Of a DNA stretch of 32,028 nt, positions 24,856 to 32,028 are shown piece after piece; within the stretch, counting starts at the first letter, position 1; the number at the start of each line of letters is the position of its first letter. This stretch comes from Streptomycetaceae bacterium (GTDB taxonomy: Bacteria; Actinomycetota; Actinomycetes; Streptomycetales; Streptomycetaceae). A model generated the notes under the pieces. The model saw only the letters and a list, made by a program, of their open reading frames with translations. It did no database searches and was not told the DNA's origin. A program made the translations under genes and the position numbers. The DNA lies in contig JAFAUH010000135.1 in NCBI GenBank assembly GCA_019243445.1, positions 1-32,028 on the forward strand, read 5' to 3'.

Positions 24856-25794
24856 ATGACGGTTGCTGACTCATCCGGCTCATGGGGCCAGTCCGGTGTA
24901 CGCCTCGAAGGCCCCTGGACGCACCGGGACGTCGCCGCGAACGGCGCCCGCTTCCACATCGCCGAGATGGGTGACGGGCCGTTGGTGCTGCTACTGCACG
25001 GCTTTCCGGAGTTCTGGTGGGCCTGGCGGCACCAGCTGCCCGTGCTGGCGGAAGCCGGGTTCCGCGCGGTGGCGATGGATCTGCGCGGCGTCGGAGGCAG
25101 CGACCGTACACCCCGCGGCTATGACCCGGGCAATCTCGCCCTCGACGTGACTGGCGTGATCCGCTCGCTCGGCGAGCCCGACGCGGCGCTTGTCGGCCAT
25201 GATCTGGGCGGCTATCTGGCGTGGACAGCCGCGGTGATGCGACCCAAGCTGATCCGCCGCCTCGCGGTCTGCTCGATGCCGCACCCGAGGCGGTGGCGCT
25301 CCGCGATGGTGGCGGACTTCCGGCAAAGCGCCGACAGCTCGTACATCTGGAGCTTCCAACCGCCCTGGTTGCCGGAGCGGCAGCTGATCGCGGACGAGGC
25401 CGCGCTGGTCGGGCGGCTGGTACGGGAGTGGTCGGGGCCGCGGCTGCCGGACGACGAGGACATCGAGATCTACCGCAAGGCCATGCAGATCCCATCGACG
25501 GCGCACTGCTCCATCGAACCGTACCGGTGGCTGGTGCGCTCAATGGCGCGACCGGACGGCATGCAGTTCTACCGGCGTATGAAACGCCCAGTGCGGGTAC
25601 CGACGCTGCATCTGCACGGGTCACTCGATCCAGTGACGCGTACCCGCAGCGCCGCCGGTTCCGGGGAGTACGTGGAAGCCCCGTACCGCTGGCGGCTCTT
25701 CGACGGGCTCGGCCACTTCCCGCATGAGGAGGACCCGGTGGCCTTCTCAACAGAGCTGGTCAACTGGCTCAAGGACCCCGAGCCCGATCGGTGA
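24856..25794 (+). CDS. alpha/beta-hydrolase (epoxide-hydrolase-like)
   Basis: 312 aa from ATG 24856; a TTG two codons upstream is in frame. Alpha/beta-hydrolase fold with HGFPEFWW (oxyanion and lid region typical of epoxide hydrolases), DLRGVGGSDR, nucleophile aspartate in GHDLGGYLAW, and a C-terminal GLGHFPHEE with the catalytic histidine. Aspartate as nucleophile separates it from serine esterases and fits epoxide or halide hydrolysis; the substrate is unknown. Tyrosines for epoxide ring opening cannot be assigned by eye. No clear ribosome site was found, partly because the upstream region has been altered by the element insertions. Confidence 0.87.
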   Translation: MTVADSSGSWGQSGVRLEGPWTHRDVAANGARFHIAEMGDGPLVLLLHGFPEFWWAWRHQLPVLAEAGFRAVAMDLRGVGGSDRTPRGYDPGNLALDVTGVIRSLGEPDAALVGHDLGGYLAWTAAVMRPKLIRRLAVCSMPHPRRWRSAMVADFRQSADSSYIWSFQPPWLPERQLIADEAALVGRLVREWSGPRLPDDEDIEIYRKAMQIPSTAHCSIEPYRWLVRSMARPDGMQFYRRMKRPVRVPTLHLHGSLDPVTRTRSAAGSGEYVEAPYRWRLFDGLGHFPHEEDPVAFSTELVNWLKDPEPDR

Positions 25795-25947
25795 CCCGAG
25801 TCCGCCGGGCTCCGCCACTTGTCATATCGGCAACCAGCCACAGATCAGAGTATGACTGTAAGACTATCCGCCAAATGTCGGATGCATAAGCCAATTGAGC
25901 GACCGAGCTGCGGTTACCGACCTTGAGCACCGGGCACGTAGCTCGGT

Positions 25948-26139
25948 ATGGGCTGGACGCACGACTACCATGACCTATCGCGCAACCACCACAGCACCGC
26001 CGCTTCGGGACGACCATCGCATTCGGCAGTGTTGTCGGACGACCTCCCCGAGCGGGGACAACTACTCGCCATTCCGCGCATCCTGGGGCGTCGCGCCCGC
26101 TGGGTGAGCGCGAGGCTACGTCACTCGGCACGCAACTGA
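25948..26139 (+). CDS. possible small protein, unrecognised
   Basis: 63 aa, MGWTHDYHDLSRNHHST. No family recognised and no good ribosome site. Third-position GC is about 75%, lower than in neighbouring genes. A terminator 20 bases after its stop is the main support. It could be chance. Confidence 0.22.
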   Translation: MGWTHDYHDLSRNHHSTAASGRPSHSAVLSDDLPERGQLLAIPRILGRRARWVSARLRHSARN

Positions 26140-26158
26140 CGGCCCGGCAGCCTCGTAT

Positions 26159-26190
26159 GCGTCGCTCACAGCGCCCTTTGTGAGCGACGC
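26159..26190. terminator. terminator between the hydrolase side and marP
   Basis: GCGTCGCTCAC (26159-26169) pairs perfectly with GTGAGCGACGC (26180-26190), with a loop containing CCTTT. It lies 33 bases past the marP stop and would end the nth-Nudix-marP transcript. Confidence 0.8.
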
Positions 26191-26222
26191 CGCGCCAGCC
26201 GGCTCGTATCACGGCCGCCCGC

Positions 26223-27422
26223 TCACAGCGCGCACTGCTCGGTGCTCACCGGTGCCGAAGCGGAGTGGACCGCCGTGATGTCGGAGCGCACCTCATTGGA
26301 AGTGAGCGCGTATCCGGTCGAGTCGTCGTCGAGCGACTTGGCGAAGACCACGCCGTACACCTTGCCGTCAGGGGTGAGCAGCGGGCCGCCCGAGTTGCCC
26401 TGCCGGATCATCGTGTACAGCGAATAGACATCACGGCTGACATCTCCTCGACGGTAGATGTCCGGTCCGTGAGCTTGAATACGCGCCCGCACGCGCGCCG
26501 CGCGCACGTCATAGCTGCCGTTCTCCGGGAAGCCGGCCACGATCGCGCCGTCGCCGGTATAGGCGGCGCTGCCCGCGAACTGCAGTGAGGGTGCCTTCAG
26601 CAACGGCACGTCCAACACGGCGATGTCACGCCGCCAGTCGTAGAGCACGACCTTGGCACTGTAGAACTTCCCCACACCGCCGAGCTGGACGGTCGGGTGA
26701 GGAACCCCTCCGACGACGTGCGCGTTGGTCATCACCCGATGCGAGGCGAAGATGAAGCCGCTGCCTTCCAGCACCTTGGAGCAGTTCGGCGCCGCGCCGA
26801 CCACCTTGACGATGCTTTTCTCGGCCCGGATGGCTGTGGCGCTCTTGGCCAACGTGGGGTCGGGCGGCGACACCGAAGTGATCGGCTCGTTGGAGAACGG
26901 CGTGAAGACCTGCGGGAAGCCGTTCCGCGCCAGCACCGAGCTGAAGTCGGCGAACCAGATGTCAGCGCGCTGCGGAATCATCCGGGAGACGCCGACGAGC
27001 ACCCTGGACGAGCGCACCTCGCGCCCGATGGTGGGCAACGCGGTGCCCGCGAGTGCGGAGCCGATCAGCCAGGCGACCAGCAGCATCGCCAAGACGTTGA
27101 CGAGCGCGCCGCCCGTGGCATCGATGACCCGGGCCGGGGACCAGGTGATGTGAGTACGCACTTTGCTGCCCAGATGAGTGGTGAACGCCTGTCCCACGGA
27201 TGCGCACACGATCACGACGATGACGGCAGCAAGGGCCCCGAAGGTGCCGGGTTCGGCGTTGCCCGTCACCTGACCCCACACCACCGGCAGAACGGCGACG
27301 GCGATGAATCCACCGCCGAGGAAGCCAAGCACCGAAAGGATCCCGACGACGAATCCCTGTCGATAGCCGACGATGGCGAACCACACGGCCGCGAGCAGCA
27401 GCAGAATGTCCAGCACGTTCAC
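26223..27422 (-). CDS. marP: membrane-anchored periplasmic serine protease MarP (CvpA + trypsin-like)
   Basis: 399 aa from a GTG at 27422. An N-terminal CvpA-like part has four membrane helices (residues 5-19, 25-50, 60-80, 105-125), then a chymotrypsin-like protease domain outside the membrane. Catalytic triad by motif: H235 (MTNAHVV), D266 (RRDIAVLD), S344 (RQGNSGGPL), nearly the same numbering as mycobacterial MarP (Rv3671c). C214 and C397 match the disulfide pair that holds that enzyme active under oxidation. In Mycobacterium it gives resistance to acid and oxidative stress. It is third in an operon after nth and the Nudix gene (12 bases between), the same order as in mycobacteria. Confidence 0.93.
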   Translation of the reverse strand: MNVLDILLLLAAVWFAIVGYRQGFVVGILSVLGFLGGGFIAVAVLPVVWGQVTGNAEPGTFGALAAVIVVIVCASVGQAFTTHLGSKVRTHITWSPARVIDATGGALVNVLAMLLVAWLIGSALAGTALPTIGREVRSSRVLVGVSRMIPQRADIWFADFSSVLARNGFPQVFTPFSNEPITSVSPPDPTLAKSATAIRAEKSIVKVVGAAPNCSKVLEGSGFIFASHRVMTNAHVVGGVPHPTVQLGGVGKFYSAKVVLYDWRRDIAVLDVPLLKAPSLQFAGSAAYTGDGAIVAGFPENGSYDVRAARVRARIQAHGPDIYRRGDVSRDVYSLYTMIRQGNSGGPLLTPDGKVYGVVFAKSLDDDSTGYALTSNEVRSDITAVHSASAPVSTEQCAL

Positions 27423-27434
27423 CGAAATACCGTC

Positions 27435-28106
27435 TCACGCATAGGCACTGAGCGGGACCTCGTTACGCGGGTCCCATTCCTCCTCCCACCCGGAAAAATG
27501 CAGGATCCGGTCGATCAAACCGGCGGTGAAACCCCACACGAGGGCATCCGCCACGAGGAACGCCGGGCCTCGAAAACCGCTCGGATGTGTGACAGTCCTA
27601 CGGTTGCCCGGGTGAGCGAACTCCGCCACCGGCACAGTGAACACCCGAGCGGTCTCGGCCTCGTCGACGGCCCCGACAGGGCTCGGCTCACGCCACCATC
27701 CGAGCACGGGCGTCACCACGAAACCACTCACAGGGATGAACAGCTTGGGCAGGACGCCGAAAAGCTGCACGCCTGACGGATCGAGACCGGTCTCCTCCCG
27801 CGCCTCGCGCAACGCCGCCCGCAGCGGACCTACGCCATCCGCGTCACCGTCCTCCGGATCGAGCGCGCCGCCGGGGAACGACAACTGTCCCGCATGCGAG
27901 CGCAAGGACCGGGCGCGCTCCTGCAGCAACAGTTCAGGACCCCGCTCCCCCTCCCCAAAAAGGATCAGTACTGCGGACGGACGGCCGCCCCCTTGCGGCG
28001 GAAGAAACCGGCTCAGCTGCTCGGGTCGTACGGTTTCGACGGCTTCGGCGACCGGCAAGAGCCACTGCGGCAGTCCGCGGACGGACACCGCGGGCACGGT
28101 CGTCAT
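27435..28106 (-). CDS. Nudix hydrolase, coenzyme-A pyrophosphatase type
   Basis: 223 aa. The family signature [22 protein letters not shown] (NuCoA motif, two segments here) precedes the Nudix box, whose core is REAREETGL; the loop between GG and RE is longer than standard ([15 protein letters not shown]), as is common in this subfamily. Likely hydrolyses CoA and its esters to 3',5'-ADP and phosphopantetheines. Metal-binding residues are the glutamates of REAREETG. The ATG overlaps the nth stop (ATGA), so translation is coupled; marP follows 12 bases after its stop. Confidence 0.88.
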   Translation of the reverse strand: MTTVPAVSVRGLPQWLLPVAEAVETVRPEQLSRFLPPQGGGRPSAVLILFGEGERGPELLLQERARSLRSHAGQLSFPGGALDPEDGDADGVGPLRAALREAREETGLDPSGVQLFGVLPKLFIPVSGFVVTPVLGWWREPSPVGAVDEAETARVFTVPVAEFAHPGNRRTVTHPSGFRGPAFLVADALVWGFTAGLIDRILHFSGWEEEWDPRNEVPLSAYA

Positions 28107-29068
28107 CCGGCCCCCTGTGGGGGTTTAGACGCGCCGGGAAGCGTCTTCAGGTAGTCGAGGTAGGGGGCAGGGGGCTTGAGCCGCTGGCCGTCACCGCCCC
28201 CCATTTCATACTTGAGCAGCTTCGCCGCCTTCTCCGGATCCGTCTCGCCCTCCCCGTACGAGGGGCACAGCGGCGCGATCGGGCAGGCGCCGCACGCCGG
28301 CTTGCGGGAATGACAGACGCGACGACCGTGGAAGATCAGGCGGTGCGAGAGCATGGTCCACTCGCTCTTGGGGAAAAGGGAGCCGACTTCCTGCTCGATG
28401 GTTTCAGGGTCTTGCGCGGTCGTCCATCCGAGGCGGCGGGCCAAGCGCCCGAAGTGCGTGTCGACGGTGATCCCCGGGATCCCGAAGGCATTGCCGAGCA
28501 CGACATTTGCTGTCTTGCGGCCGACGCCCGGCAGCGTCACCAGATCCTCCAGACGGCCAGGCACCTCACCGCCGAAGCGGTCACGGATCGCCGTCGACAG
28601 GCCCAGCAGCGATTTGGCCTTCGCCCGGAAGAACCCGGTCGGCCGGATCAGCTGTTCGATCTCCTCGGGGTCGGCCGTTGCCATCTCTTCCGGGGTGGGG
28701 TAGCGGGCGAAGAGCATCGGGGTCGTCTGGTTGACGCGCAGATCGGTAGTCTGGGCCGACAGCACCGTGGCGACCAGCAACTGGAAGGCGTTGTCGAAGT
28801 CGAGCTCGGGGTGAGCGTAGGAGTAGACCTCGGCCAACTCCCGGTTGATCCGCCGGGCGCGCCGGACGAGGGCGACCCGCGACTCAGGCTTCGGAACACG
28901 CTTGGTCTTGCCTTTGGCTGTAGCTCCAGCCTTGGCCATAGCCCCGGCCTTGCCCGTGCCCGTGGCCTTCCGGGGGGCTTGTTCGCTTGTAGCTGAATCC
29001 AGAGTACGCCTCACCCGATCGGGTCGCGTACCCTGCGGCTTGTCACTCGCACTTGGCGTATCAGGCAC
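28103..29068 (-). CDS. nth: endonuclease III (DNA glycosylase/AP lyase)
   Basis: Removes oxidised pyrimidines and cuts the abasic site. 321 aa from GTG 29068. The first ~75 residues are a basic, low-complexity extension (repeats of [17 protein letters not shown]) longer than in E. coli; actual function may start at internal ATG codons there. Then helix-hairpin-helix [14 protein letters not shown] with the catalytic lysine, aspartate in [10 protein letters not shown], and the 4Fe-4S cluster [17 protein letters not shown] (C-x6-C-x2-C-x5-C). First gene of the nth - Nudix - marP operon; divergent from crp. Confidence 0.95.
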   Translation of the reverse strand: MPDTPSASDKPQGTRPDRVRRTLDSATSEQAPRKATGTGKAGAMAKAGATAKGKTKRVPKPESRVALVRRARRINRELAEVYSYAHPELDFDNAFQLLVATVLSAQTTDLRVNQTTPMLFARYPTPEEMATADPEEIEQLIRPTGFFRAKAKSLLGLSTAIRDRFGGEVPGRLEDLVTLPGVGRKTANVVLGNAFGIPGITVDTHFGRLARRLGWTTAQDPETIEQEVGSLFPKSEWTMLSHRLIFHGRRVCHSRKPACGACPIAPLCPSYGEGETDPEKAAKLLKYEMGGGDGQRLKPPAPYLDYLKTLPGASKPPQGAG

Positions 29069-29180
29069 CCGGCCAGCCTAACGACCCGGGGAGCAAGAGG
29101 CCGGGATACCGCCCTGACCATCGCAATCACCGCGCACCCGGACCCCGCCGGGCAGGGCCGCGCGACTATAGGACACACTT

Positions 29181-29194
29181 GTGATTGATCGCAC
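29181..29194. promoter_or_regulatory. candidate Crp-type operator
   Basis: GTGATTGATCGCAC has the GTG...CAC spacing (8 bases between) of actinobacterial Crp sites, whose outer bases are GTG and CAC. The inner G of the right half is replaced by C. It lies 64-77 bases upstream of the crp start and 113-126 bases from nth. Confidence 0.4.
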
Positions 29195-29257
29195 TGTTTT
29201 GCCTTCCGGCATGATGAGGATTGGAGCCGGTCGGTGAAGTCAACAAGGAGAGACCAC

Positions 29258-29932
29258 GTGGACGACGTTCTGCGGCGCGCACCGCTCTTCGCGGCGCTCG
29301 ACGACGAGCAGGCCGCTGACCTGCGTGCTTCCATGACTGAGGTCACGCTCGCGCGTGGGGATTCGCTCTTCCACGAGGGCGACCCGGGTGACCGTCTGTA
29401 CGTGGTCACCGAAGGCAAAGTGAAGCTGCACCGCACCTCGCAGGACGGCCGCGAGAACATGCTCGCGGTGCTCGGTCCGGCCGAGATGATCGGCGAGCTG
29501 TCCCTCTTCGACCCGGGCCCGCGCACCGCCACGGCGACCGCACTCACCGAAGTCAAGCTGCTCGGCCTCGGCCACGGCGACCTGCAGCCGTGGATCAACG
29601 CACGGCCCGAGGTCGCGATCGCGCTGCTGCGCGCCGTCGCACGGCGTCTGCGGCGCACCAACGACAACATGTCCGACCTGGTCTTCTCCGATGTGCCCGG
29701 GCGTGTCGCCAAGGCCCTGCTCGACCTGTCGCGCCGCTTCGGTGTCCAGTCGGACGAGGGCATTCACGTCGTCCACGACCTGACGCAGGAGGAGCTGGCC
29801 CAGCTGGTGGGCGCCTCACGCGAGACAGTCAACAAGGCGCTCGCCGACTTCGCAGGGCGCGGGTGGCTACGGCTCGAGGCGCGGGCAGTGATCTTGCTGG
29901 ACGTGGAGCGGCTGGCCAAACGCTCGCGCTGA
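29258..29932 (+). CDS. crp: Crp/Fnr-family cAMP-binding regulator
   Basis: Global transcription factor; in S. coelicolor Crp affects spore germination, growth and antibiotic production. The GTG at 29258 (VDDVLRRAPLFAALDDEQ, AAGGAG 7 bases ahead) gives 224 aa, the same length as the S. coelicolor protein; the ATG at 29234 has no better signal. Cyclic-nucleotide domain with FHEGDPGDRLYVVTEGKVKLHR and the phosphate-binding cassette GELSLFDPGPRTATATA, then the HTH at about residues 178-210 (LTQEELAQLVGASRETVNKALADF). Near-identity over the whole length to the known Streptomyces protein as I recall it. Confidence 0.96.
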   Translation: MDDVLRRAPLFAALDDEQAADLRASMTEVTLARGDSLFHEGDPGDRLYVVTEGKVKLHRTSQDGRENMLAVLGPAEMIGELSLFDPGPRTATATALTEVKLLGLGHGDLQPWINARPEVAIALLRAVARRLRRTNDNMSDLVFSDVPGRVAKALLDLSRRFGVQSDEGIHVVHDLTQEELAQLVGASRETVNKALADFAGRGWLRLEARAVILLDVERLAKRSR

Positions 29933-30007
29933 CGCGCGGTTCCCCGGCGTACGGGTCCCCCGCCCACACGCCCTTCACGCCTTTCCGTGGGACGCACTTC
30001 AAGGATC

Positions 30008-30022
30008 CTGACACAGTGTCAG
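30008..30022. repeat. short palindrome between crp and the MBL gene
   Basis: CTGACAC A GTGTCAG, perfect 7-bp arms, overlapping the MBL stop at 30019-30021. Too short and unlinked to a T-run to be a clear terminator; a protein site is possible. Confidence 0.45.
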
Positions 30023-30843
30023 ATCAGGCCGTGCTCGCACAAGTAGGCCAGTTGCGCGCGGACTGAGAGTTCAGCCGCCGGCCACAGGGCACGGTCGACG
30101 TCCGCGTAGACGTAGGCGACCACTGCCGACGGGCTGGTACGCCCCGACTCGACCGCCGTTTCGACCTGGGCGAGGCGGTGCGCGCGATGGGCGAGGTAGT
30201 ACTCGACCGCACCGCGCGCATCGGCCAGAACGGGGCCGTGGCCGGGAAGGATCGTGTCGATCTCACCGCGCGTCGTCAGCGCCTGGAGGCGGCGCAAGGA
30301 GTCGAGGTAATCGCCGAGGCGACCCTCCGGGTGGGCCACCACCGTCGTACCGCGACCGAGCACAGTGTCACCGGTCAGTACTGCGGAATCCGCGGGCAGG
30401 TGAAACGAGAGCGAGTCGGCCGTATGACCCGGCGTGCCGAGTACCCGCAACTCCAAGCCGCCCGTCGTGATCACATCGCCCGCCGACAGGCCCTCATCCC
30501 CCAAGCGCAGCGCCGGATCCAACGCCCGAACCCCACTTCGCGTCAACTCCGCGAATCGCGCGGCGCCTTCCGCGTGGTCCGGATGGCCGTGGGTGAGCAG
30601 GGTGAGCGCGACGCGCTTGCCCGCGCCTTCGACCGTCTCCACGACATTCCGCAGATGCGCCTCGTCGAGCGGGCCGGGATCGATCACCACGGCCAGTTCC
30701 GAATCGGGCTCCGAGACGATCCACGTGTTCGTGCCGTCCAGGGTCATCGGCGACGGGTTCGGCGCCAGTACGCAGACCGCGCGGGCGGTTGCAGGGCCGC
30801 CGACTACGGGCCTGGGAGCACCAGGCATGATGGCGGCCGTCAT
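30019..30843 (-). CDS. MBL-fold metallohydrolase (LACTB2-like)
   Basis: 274 aa. Metallo-beta-lactamase fold with zinc motif THGHPDHAEG (84-93), then GHTADS, GDTVLG and GHGP. Proteins of this type include glyoxalase-II-like and ribonuclease-like enzymes; the substrate is not assignable. After the fold comes a winged C-terminal part (SGRTSPSAVVAYVYADVDRALWPAAELSVRAQLAYLCEHG), as in LACTB2. The ATG overlaps the upstream Nudix stop (ATGA), and the two are certainly co-translated. Confidence 0.9.
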   Translation of the reverse strand: MTAAIMPGAPRPVVGGPATARAVCVLAPNPSPMTLDGTNTWIVSEPDSELAVVIDPGPLDEAHLRNVVETVEGAGKRVALTLLTHGHPDHAEGAARFAELTRSGVRALDPALRLGDEGLSAGDVITTGGLELRVLGTPGHTADSLSFHLPADSAVLTGDTVLGRGTTVVAHPEGRLGDYLDSLRRLQALTTRGEIDTILPGHGPVLADARGAVEYYLAHRAHRLAQVETAVESGRTSPSAVVAYVYADVDRALWPAAELSVRAQLAYLCEHGLI

Positions 30844-31721
30844 CGCTCGGCTCCTTGGGGTGCGGGTGCGGTGGGAATGCGCCTGGTGAATTCCTCGTGC
30901 TCCGGCCAGCTCACCACGATCTCGCCACCGGTCACGGCAGTGCGTGCCAGCACGGGCGTCAGATCACGAGTAGCGCTCGCCTCAAGCGTGTCAGCGACGG
31001 CTGTGTACGGGACAAGCGCGCGCAGCGTCGCAATTGTCGGCGGCATCATCAGCAACTCGCCCCGGTCGTACGCTTCGACCGCGTCGGCGGCACGCAGCCA
31101 CACCGTGCGGTCGGCCTCGCCCGACACATCGCGGGTGCGCTGGCCCTCCGGCAGCGCGGCGAGGAAGAACCACGTGTCGTAGCGTCGCTCCTCGAACTCC
31201 GGGGTGATCCAGCGCGCCCAGGGCCTCAGCAGGTCGGAGCGGAGCACGAGCTCGCGCCGGACGAGGAATTCGGCGAAGGACAGCTCCCGGGCGACCAACG
31301 CCTGCCGGTCCGCCTCCCACTCCTCGCCCGTGGTGTCCGCGACCACCGAGCGGGCGTCAGGACCGGCGAGCAGCACCCCGGACTCTTCAAACGTCTCCCG
31401 TACTGCCGCGCAGAGAGCGGCCTGCGCCTCGGCAGGCGTGGTGGCGCCGAGGGTCCGCGCCCATTCCCCGATGGGCGGCCCGGCCCAGCGGATCTCACCC
31501 TCGTCGCGCTGGTCGACTCCACCACCCGGATACGCGTACGCGCCTGAGCCGAAGGCCATGGAGGCACGCCTGCGCAACATGTGGACCTCGGGTCCGGCCA
31601 CCCCGTCGCGCAGCAGGAGAACAGTGGCGGCACGCCTGGGCATCACAGGGGCGAGCCGGCCGTCGACGAGCGCACGGATGCGGTCGGGCCAGCTGGGCGG
31701 GAACCAACCCGTCGTGGTCAT
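30840..31721 (-). CDS. Nudix hydrolase (NUDT19-like)
   Basis: 293 aa. MLRRRASMAFGSGAYAYPGGGVD leads into a Nudix box split by an insertion, with core VRETFEESGVLL; this long form with an insertion between GG and RE is typical of the NUDT19-like group, some members of which hydrolyse CoA derivatives. ATG 31721; stop overlaps the MBL start (ATGA). Operon partner of the MBL gene; substrate not known. Confidence 0.87.
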   Translation of the reverse strand: MTTTGWFPPSWPDRIRALVDGRLAPVMPRRAATVLLLRDGVAGPEVHMLRRRASMAFGSGAYAYPGGGVDQRDEGEIRWAGPPIGEWARTLGATTPAEAQAALCAAVRETFEESGVLLAGPDARSVVADTTGEEWEADRQALVARELSFAEFLVRRELVLRSDLLRPWARWITPEFEERRYDTWFFLAALPEGQRTRDVSGEADRTVWLRAADAVEAYDRGELLMMPPTIATLRALVPYTAVADTLEASATRDLTPVLARTAVTGGEIVVSWPEHEEFTRRIPTAPAPQGAER

Positions 31722-31772
31722 GCCGGGATGGTATGTGTTTGCGCGCGGTTGTTCGACCCCGCGACGCCCCGG

Positions 31773-31812
31773 GACGCCCTGAGGCGCCCTGAGGCGCCCT
31801 GAGGCGCCCCCG
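31773..31812. repeat. 10-bp tandem repeat, about 4 units
   Basis: GGCGCCCTGA units at 31783-31792 and 31793-31802, with a variant before (GACGCCCTGA, 31773-31782) and a partial after. In the spacer between the RidA stop and the Nudix start; likely slippage. Confidence 0.7.
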
Positions 31813-31837
31813 GGACCGACCTGGAATCCGATCTGGC

Positions 31838-32028
31838 CTACGGCTCGATCTCGACCTGGATCTCCACCTCAACCGGTGCATCGAGCGGCAGTACGGCGAC
31901 ACCGACCGCGCTGCGCGCGTGCACTCCGGCTTCGCCGAGCACCTCACCGAGCAGCTCGCTCGCTCCATTGAGCACGGCCGGCTGCCCGGTGAAGTCGGGG
32001 GCGGACGCGACAAAGCCCACGACCTTGA
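31838..32028 (-). CDS. RidA-family protein, C-terminal part (5' end beyond window)
   Basis: Sixty-three residues are visible, ending at TAG 31838-31840. [52 protein letters not shown] and EIEP match the C-terminal half of the RidA (YjgF) family, enamine/imine deaminases that remove reactive intermediates. The characteristic RSAVGVA.LP arginine is present. The start lies past 32028. It precedes the Nudix gene by about 117 bp on the same strand. Confidence 0.9.
   Translation of the reverse strand, partial: KVVGFVASAPDFTGQPAVLNGASELLGEVLGEAGVHARSAVGVAVLPLDAPVEVEIQVEIEP

Larger units (their letters stand above)
25795..26222. other. 428-bp convergent intergenic region
   Basis: Holds a possible 63-aa frame at 25948-26139 (see that entry) and the terminator at 26159-26190. 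The rest has lower GC than the genes (about 25830-25920) and shows nothing else I can name. Confidence 0.5.

Noticed and set aside
24447..24959. Minus-strand frame across the nested elements as a transposase
   Set aside because: No transposase motif (DDE, HUH) and the frame runs out of the element into the hydrolase gene.

Overview
The window is chromosomal DNA from a high-GC actinomycete, almost certainly a Streptomyces or close relative. Most third codon positions are G or C, GTG and TTG starts are common, and the window carries the developmental regulator BldG (Ser57 site intact) with its anti-sigma partner. The gene order from topA to crp follows the core-chromosome order I recall from Streptomyces coelicolor (about SCO3543 to SCO3574). 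These identities come from recognising the proteins, not from a search.

Layout. 1-161 is one end-to-end copy (3 bp clipped by the window edge) of a miniature inverted-repeat element. 208-8388 carries, all on the minus strand, topA (DNA topoisomerase I), a methyltransferase, a small lipoprotein and hppA (proton-pumping pyrophosphatase). 8879-9808 is apgA and bldG, the anti-sigma / anti-anti-sigma pair. A MrfA/YprA-type helicase (9976-12465, plus) faces a tight minus-strand Tad-like operon (12466-17747): ssd/tadZ, tadA, tadB, tadC, a Flp-type pilin, a TadE-like and a TadG-like protein, most joined by 4-base ATGA/GTGA overlaps. Then come a membrane-anchored HAD phosphatase, a Fic-like protein with its active-site motif lost, a CooC/ParA-type ATPase, acsA (acetyl-CoA synthetase), a holin-like membrane protein, an alpha/beta hydrolase, a convergent minus-strand operon nth - CoA-type Nudix - marP, then crp, and finally a minus-strand run of RidA (partial), a Nudix hydrolase and an MBL-fold hydrolase.

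How the genes fit together. bldG/apgA and crp are developmental and germination regulators. topA, nth and the MrfA-like helicase serve DNA topology and repair. hppA and acsA couple pyrophosphate removal and acetate activation. marP, Nudix and nth form a conserved actinobacterial cluster around cell-envelope stress and damage control. The Tad-like operon has ATPase, platform and pilin-like components but no prepilin peptidase in the window.

The least ordinary structure is mobile DNA. Two copies of a 161-bp element, differing at only 2 of 158 compared bases, lie in opposite orientation about 24.5 kb apart. The second is inserted inside a different small element (about 159 bp without the insert) that has its own terminal inverted repeats and a 6-bp target duplication laid exactly over a stop codon. 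Other oddities are a TadG-like gene with no stop codon for 2.7 kb of antisense reading, a 16-bp perfect palindrome carried in-frame inside the helicase gene, and several short tandem duplications in or next to genes.
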